A stretch of 64,000 nucleotides of DNA from JBFMEX01 sp040752215 (GTDB taxonomy: Bacteria; Pseudomonadota; Alphaproteobacteria; Rhizobiales; Hyphomicrobiaceae). Below the pieces are notes generated by a model that was not told the origin of the DNA, ran no database searches, and saw only the letters and a list, made by a program, of their open reading frames with translations. Shown here piece by piece: positions 1 through 8,383 of this stretch. Position 1 is the stretch's first letter. Each line of letters starts with the position of its first letter. The stretch is from NCBI GenBank assembly GCA_040752215.1, contig JBFMEX010000070.1, forward strand, positions 1 through 64,000, read 5' to 3'. The translations under genes and the position numbers were made by a program.

Positions 1-50
1 AACGGCTCTATGACGCTCCACTCGAAGTCTGTCAGGTCGTAACGTGCCAT
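1..50 (-). CDS. IS5-family transposase, N-terminal fragment cut by window edge
   Basis: Only the first 16 codons are in the window: an ATG whose reading begins MARYDLTDFEWSVIEP. This is the highly characteristic N-terminus of IS5-family transposases (the family pattern continues with LLP and a conserved PRGVPRVDDRR block, which would lie outside the window). A GGAG ribosome binding site sits about 8 nt upstream of the ATG. An insertion sequence therefore lies across the left edge, transcribed leftward, next to the nos locus. Whether the element is intact cannot be seen. Confidence 0.75.
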   Translation of the reverse strand, partial: MARYDLTDFEWSVIEP

Positions 51-424
51 GATCCAAGCTCCGATGTTTCTCAGCTTGAATCACTGTTCGAGCCCCTTGC
101 CAAGGAAAAATTGAGTACAAGGCCTAGAATCATAGAGTTGCTAGTGTGGTTCAGATCGCGAAGTTCGCTCACCAGCGAGCCGCAAGTGGATGCGAACTTC
201 GCGATCACCACACTAGCCACCAGCTGGTCATATCACACGGTGCTGGGCGTCGAGCCCCACCCGATGCCCGCCACCTCGAATATCGACGTCATGCCGGCGC
301 GCCGGCGCACGCGCGTGCGCGCAGCGGGATGGGCCGGGGTCCGTCCACGGCTGACGTCATGCGCGACGGAGAGCCGGACGGGTCCCGGCCTTCGCAGGGG
401 GTGACGGTGGGGTTGGCGGGGCGC
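51..424. other. IS end and intergenic region downstream of the nos operon
   Basis: No gene is supported here. The first part should contain the terminal inverted repeat of the IS5-type element, but its exact end cannot be fixed from one side. The long palindrome at 141-216 follows. Further on are two short perfect palindromes, GCCGGCGCGCCGGC and GCGCACGCGCGTGCGC (about 294-324), of the kind common in very GC-rich spacers. No T-rich terminator for the leftward nos operon is visible. Confidence 0.6.
141..216. repeat. Long near-perfect inverted repeat (25-bp arms)
   Basis: The left arm (141-168) and right arm (192-216) are reverse complements over 25 bp, each starting at CTAGTGTGGT. The left arm carries one extra TCA triplet. 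The loop is 23 nt. It lies within 100 bp of the transposase start, so it may be part of the IS, a MITE-like element, or a structured target site. A terminator is less likely because there is no T-run. Confidence 0.75.
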
Positions 425-1348
425 TCAGCGCGCTGCTGCCAGACCGATGGCGATCAGCAGGCACACGGTAGCGTGGGTGAGAATGGTCATTGGCATCGCC
501 GGTAACATCTGTCCGGCGATTGCCGCGCGAATGGCGATGATCGCCGGCACGACGCCGAGCAGCGCGAGCCACGTTTCCCGCGGCAGTGGCGAGACCAGGA
601 GCGCCACGAAGCCGGCCACGAACCACACCGCCAGCAGTCTGGATGCCGCCACGGGACCCACACGCGCCGGGACCGTGAGCTTGCCGGCGAGCCGATCCGA
701 GGCGATGTCGGGTATAGAGTTCACCCAAAGTATCGCGGCGACGAAGCAGCCAATGATCCCGCCGAGCCACCACGCGACCGGGGCGATCGATCCGGTGAGC
801 ATCAGCTGGGTGCCGATCACCGGCAGCACCCCGAAGCAGACCGCGATCACGACGTCGCCGAGCCCGTGGCAGGCGAGGCACGGGGGCGCCGAGTAAAGTA
901 CCGCGAGCAGGCAGCCGACGAGCCCGATCGCGAGCAGCAGCGGCTCCGTCGCCCAGACGATCACCAGGCCGAGCATGGCCCCGAGCACGAGCAGGCTGGC
1001 GCCGAGCCGAAGCGTGTCGTTCTCGCTCAGCACGTTGTTCTGGATGAACCGGCTGCCACCGGAGAACGGGAACACGCGATCCGTGTTGGCAGCGTCGTTG
1101 CCGCTCACCGCATCGAAGTAGTCGTTGAGGACGTTGGCGCCGGCGTGGATGAGCGCGATGGCGACGACGGCCGCCGTCAGCAGCGTCAACGACGGGGCCT
1201 TGCCCGCCGTGACCCAGCTCAGCGCTCCGGCGGCGATTACCGGTAGAACCGACGCGGTGAGGAACGCCGGCCGCGTTGCCGCCACCAGGGTGGCGAGGCG
1301 GTTCGCCGGCGTCCGGCCATGGAAGCGCTCGATCGTGGGCTCGCTCAT
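425..1348 (-). CDS. UbiA-family prenyltransferase (MenA-like) at the end of the nos operon
   Basis: This 307-residue integral membrane protein belongs to the UbiA superfamily, which attaches polyprenyl chains to aromatic acceptors in quinone or heme biosynthesis. The first aspartate-rich motif NDYFDAVSGND is at residues 75-85, and a second, NSIPDIASDRLAGK, lies near residue 210. About eight hydrophobic segments are evident. The start is supported by a GGGGAG site 5-10 nt upstream. The gene begins 19 bp after nosY ends, so it is probably the last gene of the nos operon. The sequence resembles MenA/UbiA-like prenyltransferases, but the acceptor cannot be deduced. It could make a quinone used by the pathway or be an unrelated passenger. 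Confidence 0.8.
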   Translation of the reverse strand: MSEPTIERFHGRTPANRLATLVAATRPAFLTASVLPVIAAGALSWVTAGKAPSLTLLTAAVVAIALIHAGANVLNDYFDAVSGNDAANTDRVFPFSGGSRFIQNNVLSENDTLRLGASLLVLGAMLGLVIVWATEPLLLAIGLVGCLLAVLYSAPPCLACHGLGDVVIAVCFGVLPVIGTQLMLTGSIAPVAWWLGGIIGCFVAAILWVNSIPDIASDRLAGKLTVPARVGPVAASRLLAVWFVAGFVALLVSPLPRETWLALLGVVPAIIAIRAAIAGQMLPAMPMTILTHATVCLLIAIGLAAAR

Positions 1349-1367
1349 GATCTCCCCTCGGGCTGGC

Positions 1368-2195
1368 TCAAATCAGGTCGCGCCTCACGAAGGAAACGTA
1401 GCCGATCGCCCCGAGCACCAGCCCGAGCGCCAGCGGGTAAAGGAGCGCCCAGGCGAAGTAGCCGGTCGTGCCGAACGCGTCGAGGATGACGAATGCCGAC
1501 GGTCCCAGCATGACGAGCTCGGCGTCGAACAGCATCATCGCCGCGGCCCGGAATGCCTGCAGCGGGTTGAGGATTGCGATGGCGACGACGAGGCCGACGG
1601 GCGCCTGGCCCTTGATCATCAGCCCGAGCAGGATGAGGTCGAGGAACAGCACCAGCGTCAGCCAGAGCAGGAACGCGACGCCCTGCGCCACGTCGACCCC
1701 GCGGGCGAGGCTGGAGACGAGGAAGCCGAGGCCGAGAAAGCACACAGTCAGCGACACCAGCAGCGCCGTATAGAGCACGATCTGCGTCCATGGGATGGAG
1801 GCCCCGATCGCCGCACCATAGACGACCGCGCCGGCCATGGCCGCCAGCACCGGCAGCAGCACCACGGCGAACCGGCCGAGGAATCGGCCCCAGTACCAGG
1901 CCGACAGCGGAACCGGCAGCGACAGCATGTACTCGAGCACGCCGGCCTCGCGGTCGCCCGCCAGCGAGCGCACGGTCGAGATGAGCACGAACACCGGCAG
2001 GATCGCCATTGTGAGCTGGATGAAGGTGACGAGCAGCCGCGACAGCCCGGTGAAGCCGAGCACGCGCGATTCGGCGATGCCAAAGCCGATCAGCACCGCG
2101 ACCAGGCCGCCGAACACCAGCGCGTAGACGAGGAACCAGCGCGCGCGAAGCGTTTCTGCGACGTCGATACGGATCGTGTGCAAGAGCTCACTCAC
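1368..2195 (-). CDS. nosY: NosY, membrane permease of the NosFY(D) copper-site assembly transporter
   Basis: NosY is the multi-span membrane subunit of the ABC transporter that, with NosF and NosD, supports assembly of the copper-sulfide CuZ site of nitrous oxide reductase. The 275-residue product (family usual about 275) shows roughly six hydrophobic helices and the conserved segment SLAGDREAGVLEYMLSLPV of NosY/ABC-2 permeases. The chosen start is a GTG that overlaps the end of nosL by 8 bp. An in-frame upstream extension would run through nosL and is not credible. The tight overlap indicates translational coupling within the operon. Confidence 0.9.
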   Translation of the reverse strand: MSELLHTIRIDVAETLRARWFLVYALVFGGLVAVLIGFGIAESRVLGFTGLSRLLVTFIQLTMAILPVFVLISTVRSLAGDREAGVLEYMLSLPVPLSAWYWGRFLGRFAVVLLPVLAAMAGAVVYGAAIGASIPWTQIVLYTALLVSLTVCFLGLGFLVSSLARGVDVAQGVAFLLWLTLVLFLDLILLGLMIKGQAPVGLVVAIAILNPLQAFRAAAMMLFDAELVMLGPSAFVILDAFGTTGYFAWALLYPLALGLVLGAIGYVSFVRRDLI

Positions 2196-2682
2196 TGCGG
2201 GTCCCCTCCGTGCTCCCGGGCAGGCAATAGGCCCTGGCCGCGCGCTTGGCGGCCCGGCTGCGCATCTCCTCGAAGGGAACCGTGCCCGGCCGCTGGTCGG
2301 GCACGGCGCCAAAGCCGTGCGCCATCGGGCTCGCCATGCCGGGCAGGTAGAACGCCTTGCGAGCATCGAGCCAGGTCTTGCCGGTATCGACATCCATCAC
2401 CCAGATCTCGACGTTCGCGTCGTCCTTCCACGGTTGGCGGGCGAGGAACAGCAGAGCATCGCCGATGTCGTCGAACTTGTAGGCCTTGTGGCCGGGCCCG
2501 CCGCGAATCTGACTGGCGAACCGCGGGTCGGAGATGATCATGTGGCAGAGATCGCAGGTGTCGCGGCCATAGCGGATCTCGACCGGGCCGGTCGGCGGAT
2601 CGCTCGTGCACGCCGCCAGCACGAGCGCCAGGACGAGCACGAGGACGTGGCGAAGCGTGCTACCTCGCATGGCCGAGCGCAT
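2188..2682 (-). CDS. nosL: NosL, copper-binding lipoprotein
   Basis: NosL is a periplasm-facing lipoprotein that binds Cu(I) and delivers it for NosZ maturation. The 164-residue product has a lipoprotein signal with lipobox LAAC (Cys25). The copper-ligand region CDLCHMII at residues 43-50 supplies Cys and Met ligands. The gene overlaps nosF upstream and nosY downstream. An alternative ATG four codons later gives a shorter overlap with nosF and cannot be excluded. NosL is usually found at this end of nos clusters. Confidence 0.9.
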   Translation of the reverse strand: MRSAMRGSTLRHVLVLVLALVLAACTSDPPTGPVEIRYGRDTCDLCHMIISDPRFASQIRGGPGHKAYKFDDIGDALLFLARQPWKDDANVEIWVMDVDTGKTWLDARKAFYLPGMASPMAHGFGAVPDQRPGTVPFEEMRSRAAKRAARAYCLPGSTEGTRSE

Positions 2683-3580
2683 GGCGTTGCTCCTCCTCCC
2701 GCGAGTTGCTTGCCACGGCCTCGAGCGGCAGAGCCGCGCCTGCGAGCTCGATCGCCGAGATCAGCCCGCCGTAGCGGGCCACCAGCGCCAGGAACCGCAT
2801 CCGATCTGCACTCGCCACCTCGCCGTGCCAGTCGAGCCCGCTGCCCGAGGGCCGGAAGCCCCAATCCCGCATCGCCTTGGCGAATGCCGGCTCCACCCGC
2901 CGGATCGTGAGCGTGCACGCCTGTCGCGCGGCGACTCCAATGGTCCCCTCGATCCTCTCGTCAAGCACGATCCGGCCGCGGTCCATCTCGACGACGCGAT
3001 TGACGAGCCCCGCCACCTCCTCGATCCGGTGCGAGGAGATGATCATCGGCCGTTCGGCGCGCTCGGCGAGCAGATCGAACAGCACCTTGCGCGCGGCCGG
3101 ATCGAGGTTCGCGGTCGGCTCGTCGAGGATCAGCAGCTTGCAGTCGCGACCGAGCGCGATCGCGGCGAGGATCTTCTGCTTCTGCCCGCCCGACAGCTTG
3201 ACGAACGGCTTGGCGGCCACGTCCGCGAGATCGAGGCCGAGCCGGGCCAGGACCGCGGCCACGTTCGCCTCGCCCGTGCGGCTCACGGCGCCGGCAAAGC
3301 GCACCAGCTCGGATACCGGCATTTTCAGCGGCGGCGGCAGCTGCGGCACGAAGCCGATCCCATCGAGCACCGCGCGCCTCTCGCGCCGCGGCGAGCGGCC
3401 GTCGACGAGGATCTCGCCCGCATAGGAGTACTCGCCGAGCAGGCAGCGGATCAGCGTCGTCTTACCGGCCCCGTTGGAGCCGATCAGCGCCACGCGCTCG
3501 CCCTCGCGAACCGACAGTGACACGCCGTCGAGCACGCTGACGCGCCCGAACGACTTGCCGACTGCGTCGATCCTGATCAC
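2660..3580 (-). CDS. nosF: NosF, ATPase of the nos ABC transporter
   Basis: This cytoplasmic ATP-binding subunit energises NosY for CuZ-site biogenesis. The 306-residue product has Walker A GSNGAGKT (34-41), Q-loop near VPQLPP, signature LSGGQKQK, Walker B LLILDEP and H-loop SSH, followed by a C-terminal domain of about 90 residues typical of NosF. The start is a GTG whose last bases overlap the nosH stop (GTGA), a standard coupled junction. The reading frame stays open upstream through nosH, but that part is an out-of-frame shadow. Confidence 0.92.
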   Translation of the reverse strand: MIRIDAVGKSFGRVSVLDGVSLSVREGERVALIGSNGAGKTTLIRCLLGEYSYAGEILVDGRSPRRERRAVLDGIGFVPQLPPPLKMPVSELVRFAGAVSRTGEANVAAVLARLGLDLADVAAKPFVKLSGGQKQKILAAIALGRDCKLLILDEPTANLDPAARKVLFDLLAERAERPMIISSHRIEEVAGLVNRVVEMDRGRIVLDERIEGTIGVAARQACTLTIRRVEPAFAKAMRDWGFRPSGSGLDWHGEVASADRMRFLALVARYGGLISAIELAGAALPLEAVASNSREEEQRHALGHAR

Positions 3581-4698
3581 AGCAAGTCTCCGACGCCCTT
3601 GACCTTGAAGCTCAGTGCTCCGGGCAGGCACGCCTCGAGGCACATCGCGCAGCGCGTGCAGTCCGGCCCCGCCTCCATCACGGACTTGTGGGCGCGGTTC
3701 TTGATCGTGAACTCGAGCACGTGCGGCACCAGGCAGACGCTGCGGCAGTTGCCCTCGTACAGGCACTTGGTCGCGTCCCACTGGATCTTGACCGGCGCGG
3801 TGGCGCCGACGAAGCCGTAGGTGAGGCCGATCGGACAGATGTAGCGGCACCAGAAGCGGCGGATGAAGAAGACCTCGATCAGCAGCAGCACGCCCACCCA
3901 GACGAGCGCCACGCCACCGCCGTAGATCAGCGCGCGCGAGACGATGCCGACTGGCGAGATGGTCTCGAACACCGTGTAGCCGGTGACGAGCGCGAGCAAC
4001 GCGAAGACGATGTAGAGCACCGATCGCATCCGCCGGTCGAGCGGGTGGTCCTCGACGAGTCCCTTCCTGGCAAGCTTCAGGTGCAACATCTCGGCGAGCT
4101 CGGACAGCAGATGATAGGGGCATGCCCAGGCGCAGAACGAGCGCCCGCCGACCAGCCACCATACGAGCATTACCGTCACCGTGCCGATCAGCAGGTTGAT
4201 CAGAATTTCCTTGTAGGCCAGTACCACCTGCAGCGACGAGTTGATGTCGGCCATGTGAAATCCGACGAAGCGGGAGGCCGTCAGCGCGCCCTCGACCAGC
4301 TGCACGTCGAGCCAGTACGAGACGACGAACAGCGTGTTGATGAGGATGATCGACGGCCAGCGCCACTTGCGCCAGGCGAACGTCGGCTTGGTGTTCTCGT
4401 GCGTGTAGAGGAGATTGCGCCGGAATGCGCGCTGCTCCGGCGTCATCTTCCACGCCTGGATCGCGCGCATGGTCTCGGTCCACTCGCCCTTCTCGTGCTT
4501 GACCGGGTCGGCGCCGAGCATCGTGCGCACCCCTTCGCCGAGATCGCCGATCGTCTGGCGGCAGGTCTTGCGCCGCTCCTCGAGCGGTGCCGGGGCGGTG
4601 ACCGCATTGTCCGCGACGACCTCCTTTTTCGGCCGCACCGGGCGCCGCTTCTCCGCCACTCCGGCGGCCGGAATGATGAACTTGTCGACCTCGCTCAT
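3577..4698 (-). CDS. nosH: NosH, NapH-like membrane iron-sulfur protein
   Basis: NosH is a polytopic membrane protein with cytoplasmic ferredoxin sites, thought to pass electrons from quinol toward the periplasmic NosG/NosZ branch in clade II systems. The 373-residue product has about four to five transmembrane helices, two CxxxCP motifs (189-194, 284-289) as in NapH/NosR, and C-terminal cysteine clusters at about 312-322 and 347-357. The soluble N-terminal region of about 110 residues is longer than in NapH. Its ATG overlaps the nosG stop (ATGA). NosH takes the place of the NosR C-terminal polyferredoxin part in clusters lacking nosR, as here. Confidence 0.88.
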   Translation of the reverse strand: MSEVDKFIIPAAGVAEKRRPVRPKKEVVADNAVTAPAPLEERRKTCRQTIGDLGEGVRTMLGADPVKHEKGEWTETMRAIQAWKMTPEQRAFRRNLLYTHENTKPTFAWRKWRWPSIILINTLFVVSYWLDVQLVEGALTASRFVGFHMADINSSLQVVLAYKEILINLLIGTVTVMLVWWLVGGRSFCAWACPYHLLSELAEMLHLKLARKGLVEDHPLDRRMRSVLYIVFALLALVTGYTVFETISPVGIVSRALIYGGGVALVWVGVLLLIEVFFIRRFWCRYICPIGLTYGFVGATAPVKIQWDATKCLYEGNCRSVCLVPHVLEFTIKNRAHKSVMEAGPDCTRCAMCLEACLPGALSFKVKGVGDLL

Positions 4699-5480
4699 GG
4701 GCGGCCTCCTGCGCGCGCCTCGACCCACATTTTTCGCTCCTCGACGACGATCGCCGCCGGCTCCGCCGGACAGATCATCTCGCACATGCCGCAGCCGACG
4801 CAGGCCTGCAGTACCACCGGCGTGCGGCGCTTGTCGGCGGGATCGGCGCTCATCGGCTCCAGCCGTATCGCGTCCTTGATCGGGCACTCGCGCACGCACA
4901 GGTCGCACAGCTCGAGATCATAAGGCTTTTCGGAAATCCGGATCGGGCTCCAGCGGTCGACCTCGATGTAGCGGTGCAGACCGGCGAACTCGGCGCCGCG
5001 TGCCGGCCCCTTGAAGCCCTTGCCGGCCCGCGCGAGGCAGGCTTCGGGCCGCGCCAGAACGGCGAGCCCCATCCGCACCTGCTCCTTCTTGTCGATCGAA
5101 TGGGTCAACGCGCCGGTCGGGCAGGCCAGCACGCATTGCACCGCATCGCACGAGAAGTCGCACGCCTGCACGCGCGCATCGATGTAGGGCACGCCGTTGC
5201 CGAACCCGTCGCCCAAGTCGGCGAGCTTGATCGCCGCCACCGGGCAGACCTGCACGCACTGGCCGCACTTGATGCAGGACGCGAGGAACTCGCGTTCCTC
5301 CAGCGCGCCGGGGGGTCTCAGGCGCTTTACCCATCCGCCGAGGATCGGCACGTAGCCGGCGAGCGCGAGCGCCACCGTCGCGGTGCCGAGCGCGATCGAC
5401 AACAGGAAGCTGCGCCGCTCTTTTCTACCGCGCTCGGTGAGCTCGCCTCCTGCTAGCAACTGTTTGAATGACAGGGCCAT
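4695..5480 (-). CDS. nosG: NosG, NapG-like periplasmic ferredoxin-type protein
   Basis: This 261-residue protein has four [4Fe-4S] cysteine clusters. The first is at 69-79 (CIKCGQC then VCP), the second contains CDFSCDAVQC then ACP, the third is LCDLCVRECP and the last CVGCGMCEMICP. The N-terminus carries a twin-arginine segment (ERRSFLLS, about 21-28) before a hydrophobic stretch, consistent with Tat export or anchoring as for NapG. It is predicted to work with NosH as the electron route to N2O reduction. It starts 18 bp after nosD and overlaps nosH. Confidence 0.88.
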   Translation of the reverse strand: MALSFKQLLAGGELTERGRKERRSFLLSIALGTATVALALAGYVPILGGWVKRLRPPGALEEREFLASCIKCGQCVQVCPVAAIKLADLGDGFGNGVPYIDARVQACDFSCDAVQCVLACPTGALTHSIDKKEQVRMGLAVLARPEACLARAGKGFKGPARGAEFAGLHRYIEVDRWSPIRISEKPYDLELCDLCVRECPIKDAIRLEPMSADPADKRRTPVVLQACVGCGMCEMICPAEPAAIVVEERKMWVEARAGGRP

Positions 5481-5498
5481 GCCGGGCTCCGTTGGCGA

Positions 5499-6968
5499 TC
5501 ACTTCTTGTACAATCCGAACGGGTCGATGCGACCCTCGGGCGTAGTCCGCTCGATCACGGCCGGGGCCACTTCGGTGTCGTCCTCCGTCTCGGTCGGCGT
5601 CGGCTTGGATGGTCGCGGCCACGCGGCACGATCGCCAGCAAGAGCGAAGTCGCGACGCATGCGAGGGCGCTTGTCCTCGAGCAGCAGCAATGGCTCGGTG
5701 AAGGGGGCCAGCCGCTCGATGAAGTCGAGCACGGTCAGCACCGGCGAGCCCTTGAAGAAGGCCGCGGCCGGCACGTCCATCCATAGCCGGTCGGCGTAGC
5801 TCCGCAAGATGTGCGGGCGGTCGCCGATGCCGTCAGAATCGAGGTCGAAGCCCTCATAGTCGTCCCAGTAGTTGCCGTTCCATTCGGCACGCGCGGCCGA
5901 TTCGAACAACCGCATCGCCACGTGCTGCGTGTTGGAGACGAACTGGTTGGCGTGGAACAGGTTGCCCGGCCGATTCGAGAGAAACGAGATGCCGATGTCA
6001 TTGAAGGCTATTCGGTTGCGGCGGATCCGCACCGTGCTGTCCGGCTGGAACGGCGTGATGTCGAACGCCATGCCGACCGCATTGTAGAGCACCTCGTTGT
6101 CCTCGATATCGACGTTGCTTGCCTCCTTGAGGCCGATGCCGACGCCGGCCGCGCCGAGCGCCTGGACGATGCGGTTGCGGCGGATCACGTCGCCCTCGTC
6201 GTACATCAGGTAGATGCCGACGGCGTTGCTCTCGAGGCGGTTGTCCTCGATCAGGTTGTTATTGGCGTACATGAAGTGGAGCCCATAGCGCCCGCGCGTG
6301 ATCCGGTTGCGCGCGACCACGTTGCGCTCGGAGTACCAGACGACGAAGTCGCGACTGCCGTCGATCGTGTTCTCCTCGATGCGGTTGTCATGGCTGTACC
6401 ACATGCGGACCGCATCGCCCTTGACGCCGAGCTTGGCATCGGCCTTGGAGCTGATCCGGTTGCGCCGGACGATGTTGCTGCTCGACTCCTGCAGGTCGAT
6501 GCCGAACAGGCTCTCCTCGATCACGTTGTCCTTGACGACATTGAAGCGGCCCTCGATGCGGATGCCGGCGTCGATGTCGTTGTGCTGATCGCCGGAGTTG
6601 ACGACGGTCAGTCCCTTCACCGTGGCGCCGTCGGCGCGGATGTGGATAACGGTGCCGATGTTGCGGCCGTCGACGACGACGCCATTGGCGCCGTCGAGCG
6701 TGATCTTGCGGGAGATCGTCACCGGGCCGGCATAGCGACCGGCCGGCGGCATGACGGTCTCGCCGTCGCCGGCCGCATCGACGAGCGTCTGCAACTTGAC
6801 GAGGTGCGCATCCGGCTCTCTAAACTCGGCCGGCACGGGGCCGGCGAGGACCAGCATGGTGCTGGCGAGCACGATCGCCCGTCCGAGAGGACGGACAGGC
6901 GACAGAATGCACAGCCGACCAACGGGTCTGGCCGCTGTTCTCTTCCCATTCGCGTCGCCGGTGCTCAT
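5499..6968 (-). CDS. nosD: NosD, periplasmic right-handed beta-helix copper-assembly protein
   Basis: NosD binds the periplasmic face of NosFY and takes part in building the CuZ site. The 489-residue product has a signal-type hydrophobic segment near residues 25-45, then a long parallel beta-helix of CASH-type repeats (recurring IxxNxI units such as NRIEENTI and NLIEDNRL) to about residue 370. The tail is charged and proline/threonine-rich. The family is usually about 430-460 residues, so the tail is somewhat long. The chosen ATG lies 27 bp after the nosB stop. Its ribosome binding site is weak, and a slightly later start inside the signal region is possible. Confidence 0.88.
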   Translation of the reverse strand: MSTGDANGKRTAARPVGRLCILSPVRPLGRAIVLASTMLVLAGPVPAEFREPDAHLVKLQTLVDAAGDGETVMPPAGRYAGPVTISRKITLDGANGVVVDGRNIGTVIHIRADGATVKGLTVVNSGDQHNDIDAGIRIEGRFNVVKDNVIEESLFGIDLQESSSNIVRRNRISSKADAKLGVKGDAVRMWYSHDNRIEENTIDGSRDFVVWYSERNVVARNRITRGRYGLHFMYANNNLIEDNRLESNAVGIYLMYDEGDVIRRNRIVQALGAAGVGIGLKEASNVDIEDNEVLYNAVGMAFDITPFQPDSTVRIRRNRIAFNDIGISFLSNRPGNLFHANQFVSNTQHVAMRLFESAARAEWNGNYWDDYEGFDLDSDGIGDRPHILRSYADRLWMDVPAAAFFKGSPVLTVLDFIERLAPFTEPLLLLEDKRPRMRRDFALAGDRAAWPRPSKPTPTETEDDTEVAPAVIERTTPEGRIDPFGLYKK

Positions 6969-6994
6969 GGGGCTATCGGATACCGCCTCCCGGT

Positions 6995-8314
6995 TCAGGC
7001 ATTCGGAGCCTCCTGCAGCTGCTTGCGTCTCAGCAGGAAGGCGAGCGTCAGCAGCGCCGACATCGCCAGCATGAAGGCGAACCCGCGATTGGGATAGGAG
7101 TGGGTCGAGAACTGCGCCACCTTGCCCTGCCCGAACACGGTCGGCATGAAAGGCTTTAGCGTGAATGCGCCCATCGCATTGAGGCTGTGACCGTACCACC
7201 AGAGCCACGCCGCATACTCGATGATGAAGAAAACCGGCAGCAGGATCGGCACCAGCACCAGCACGTAGTGCAGCGGCCCGTTGTTGCGGCCGAGCAGCAG
7301 CATCACCGCCATGCCGACGAGGATGACCCAGAACAGGCCGCTGGCGACGGCGGACATGGTCCGCGCCATCGGCCCGTTCTTCTCCGGCTCGTTGAACCAG
7401 CGCCCGAGGCTCTTTTCGTAATGCCACGCCAGAACCTGGGCGCCGCTGCCGGTCCAGGCGTGCCGCTGCGCCTCGGGCTTGCGGCGCTGATCGGCCTCGA
7501 AGGCCGCCTTCAGTATCTCGATGTCGCGGGCCTTGCCGGTGAGCTTGGATTGGCTCGCCTCGGCCAGAATCTCCTTGAGCGACCTCGGCTGACCGCCCGC
7601 CGCGCCGCCCGTCCCGGCGTGCAGCTTGGCCAGCGCCTCGCCGAGCTTCGCTTCTCCCGCCCTCTCGACGCTGCGGCGCAGCTCGGCGGTGTCGGTCACC
7701 GCGCCGGCACCGCTCTCGACCAGCGACCTCTTGAGCGCGGCGATGACCGGGCTCTGCTCCTCGCCTTCCTCCTCCTGGCCCTGCCCGAGCGAGGTGACGA
7801 GCGCATCGAGGTAGCCGGCGTTCTGGTAGCGGACGCCACCGGTGGTGAATGTGGTGAGATACATCCACACCGCTATGCCTGCGAACGCGACCCCCATCAC
7901 CGGCAAGCGCAGGCGCGGCGAGCGGATCATGAATCCGACGATCAGAAAGCCGAGGAACGCCATCAGGAACGGCGAGTAGAACTTCTCGACAACGCCGCCG
8001 GAGGCAATCGGGAACATGCCGACGAAGTGATTGATCGCGTCCATCTCGTGCACGCAATCGAGCGCCTTCTCCTCGTAGACGTCGCGCTTGGCGGCGAGCT
8101 TGCAGCCGTTGAATACGCCGTTCATGTGGAAGTTGATGCGCACCCCGTCGGGGAACGCCTCGGCGGGGTAGTTCGGCGCCTTGAGCGACACCCACCAGAT
8201 CGGCGAGACATAGACGAGCACGAGCAATACGAGCGCGCCCAATGAGAGCAGCGTGATTGCCCGGCTGCGCTTGTCGCGCGGTTCAGAAGCGCTTGCCATC
8301 TCTGATCCGATCAT
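6995..8314 (-). CDS. nosB: NosB-like membrane protein of clade II nos clusters
   Basis: This 439-residue membrane protein of unknown biochemical function sits where nosB stands in atypical nos clusters. There is one hydrophobic helix at about 20-42, then a periplasmic segment (about 43-110) containing FPDGVRINFHMNGVFNGCK. Two helices follow (about 118-180), then a hydrophilic region of about 150 residues rich in Glu, Ala and Lys. Four C-terminal helices close the protein. The long charged middle insertion is a visible peculiarity. Two in-frame ATGs (codons 1 and 6) are possible starts; neither has a strong ribosome binding site. The assignment relies on position and topology. Confidence 0.7.
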   Translation of the reverse strand: MIGSEMASASEPRDKRSRAITLLSLGALVLLVLVYVSPIWWVSLKAPNYPAEAFPDGVRINFHMNGVFNGCKLAAKRDVYEEKALDCVHEMDAINHFVGMFPIASGGVVEKFYSPFLMAFLGFLIVGFMIRSPRLRLPVMGVAFAGIAVWMYLTTFTTGGVRYQNAGYLDALVTSLGQGQEEEGEEQSPVIAALKRSLVESGAGAVTDTAELRRSVERAGEAKLGEALAKLHAGTGGAAGGQPRSLKEILAEASQSKLTGKARDIEILKAAFEADQRRKPEAQRHAWTGSGAQVLAWHYEKSLGRWFNEPEKNGPMARTMSAVASGLFWVILVGMAVMLLLGRNNGPLHYVLVLVPILLPVFFIIEYAAWLWWYGHSLNAMGAFTLKPFMPTVFGQGKVAQFSTHSYPNRGFAFMLAMSALLTLAFLLRRKQLQEAPNA

Positions 8315-8383
8315 CGTTGCCGCCGGCCGGACTTGCGTCCGACCAGCGAAAGGTCACGTCGCGAGCAGCGGCGTCGCCGCGAG

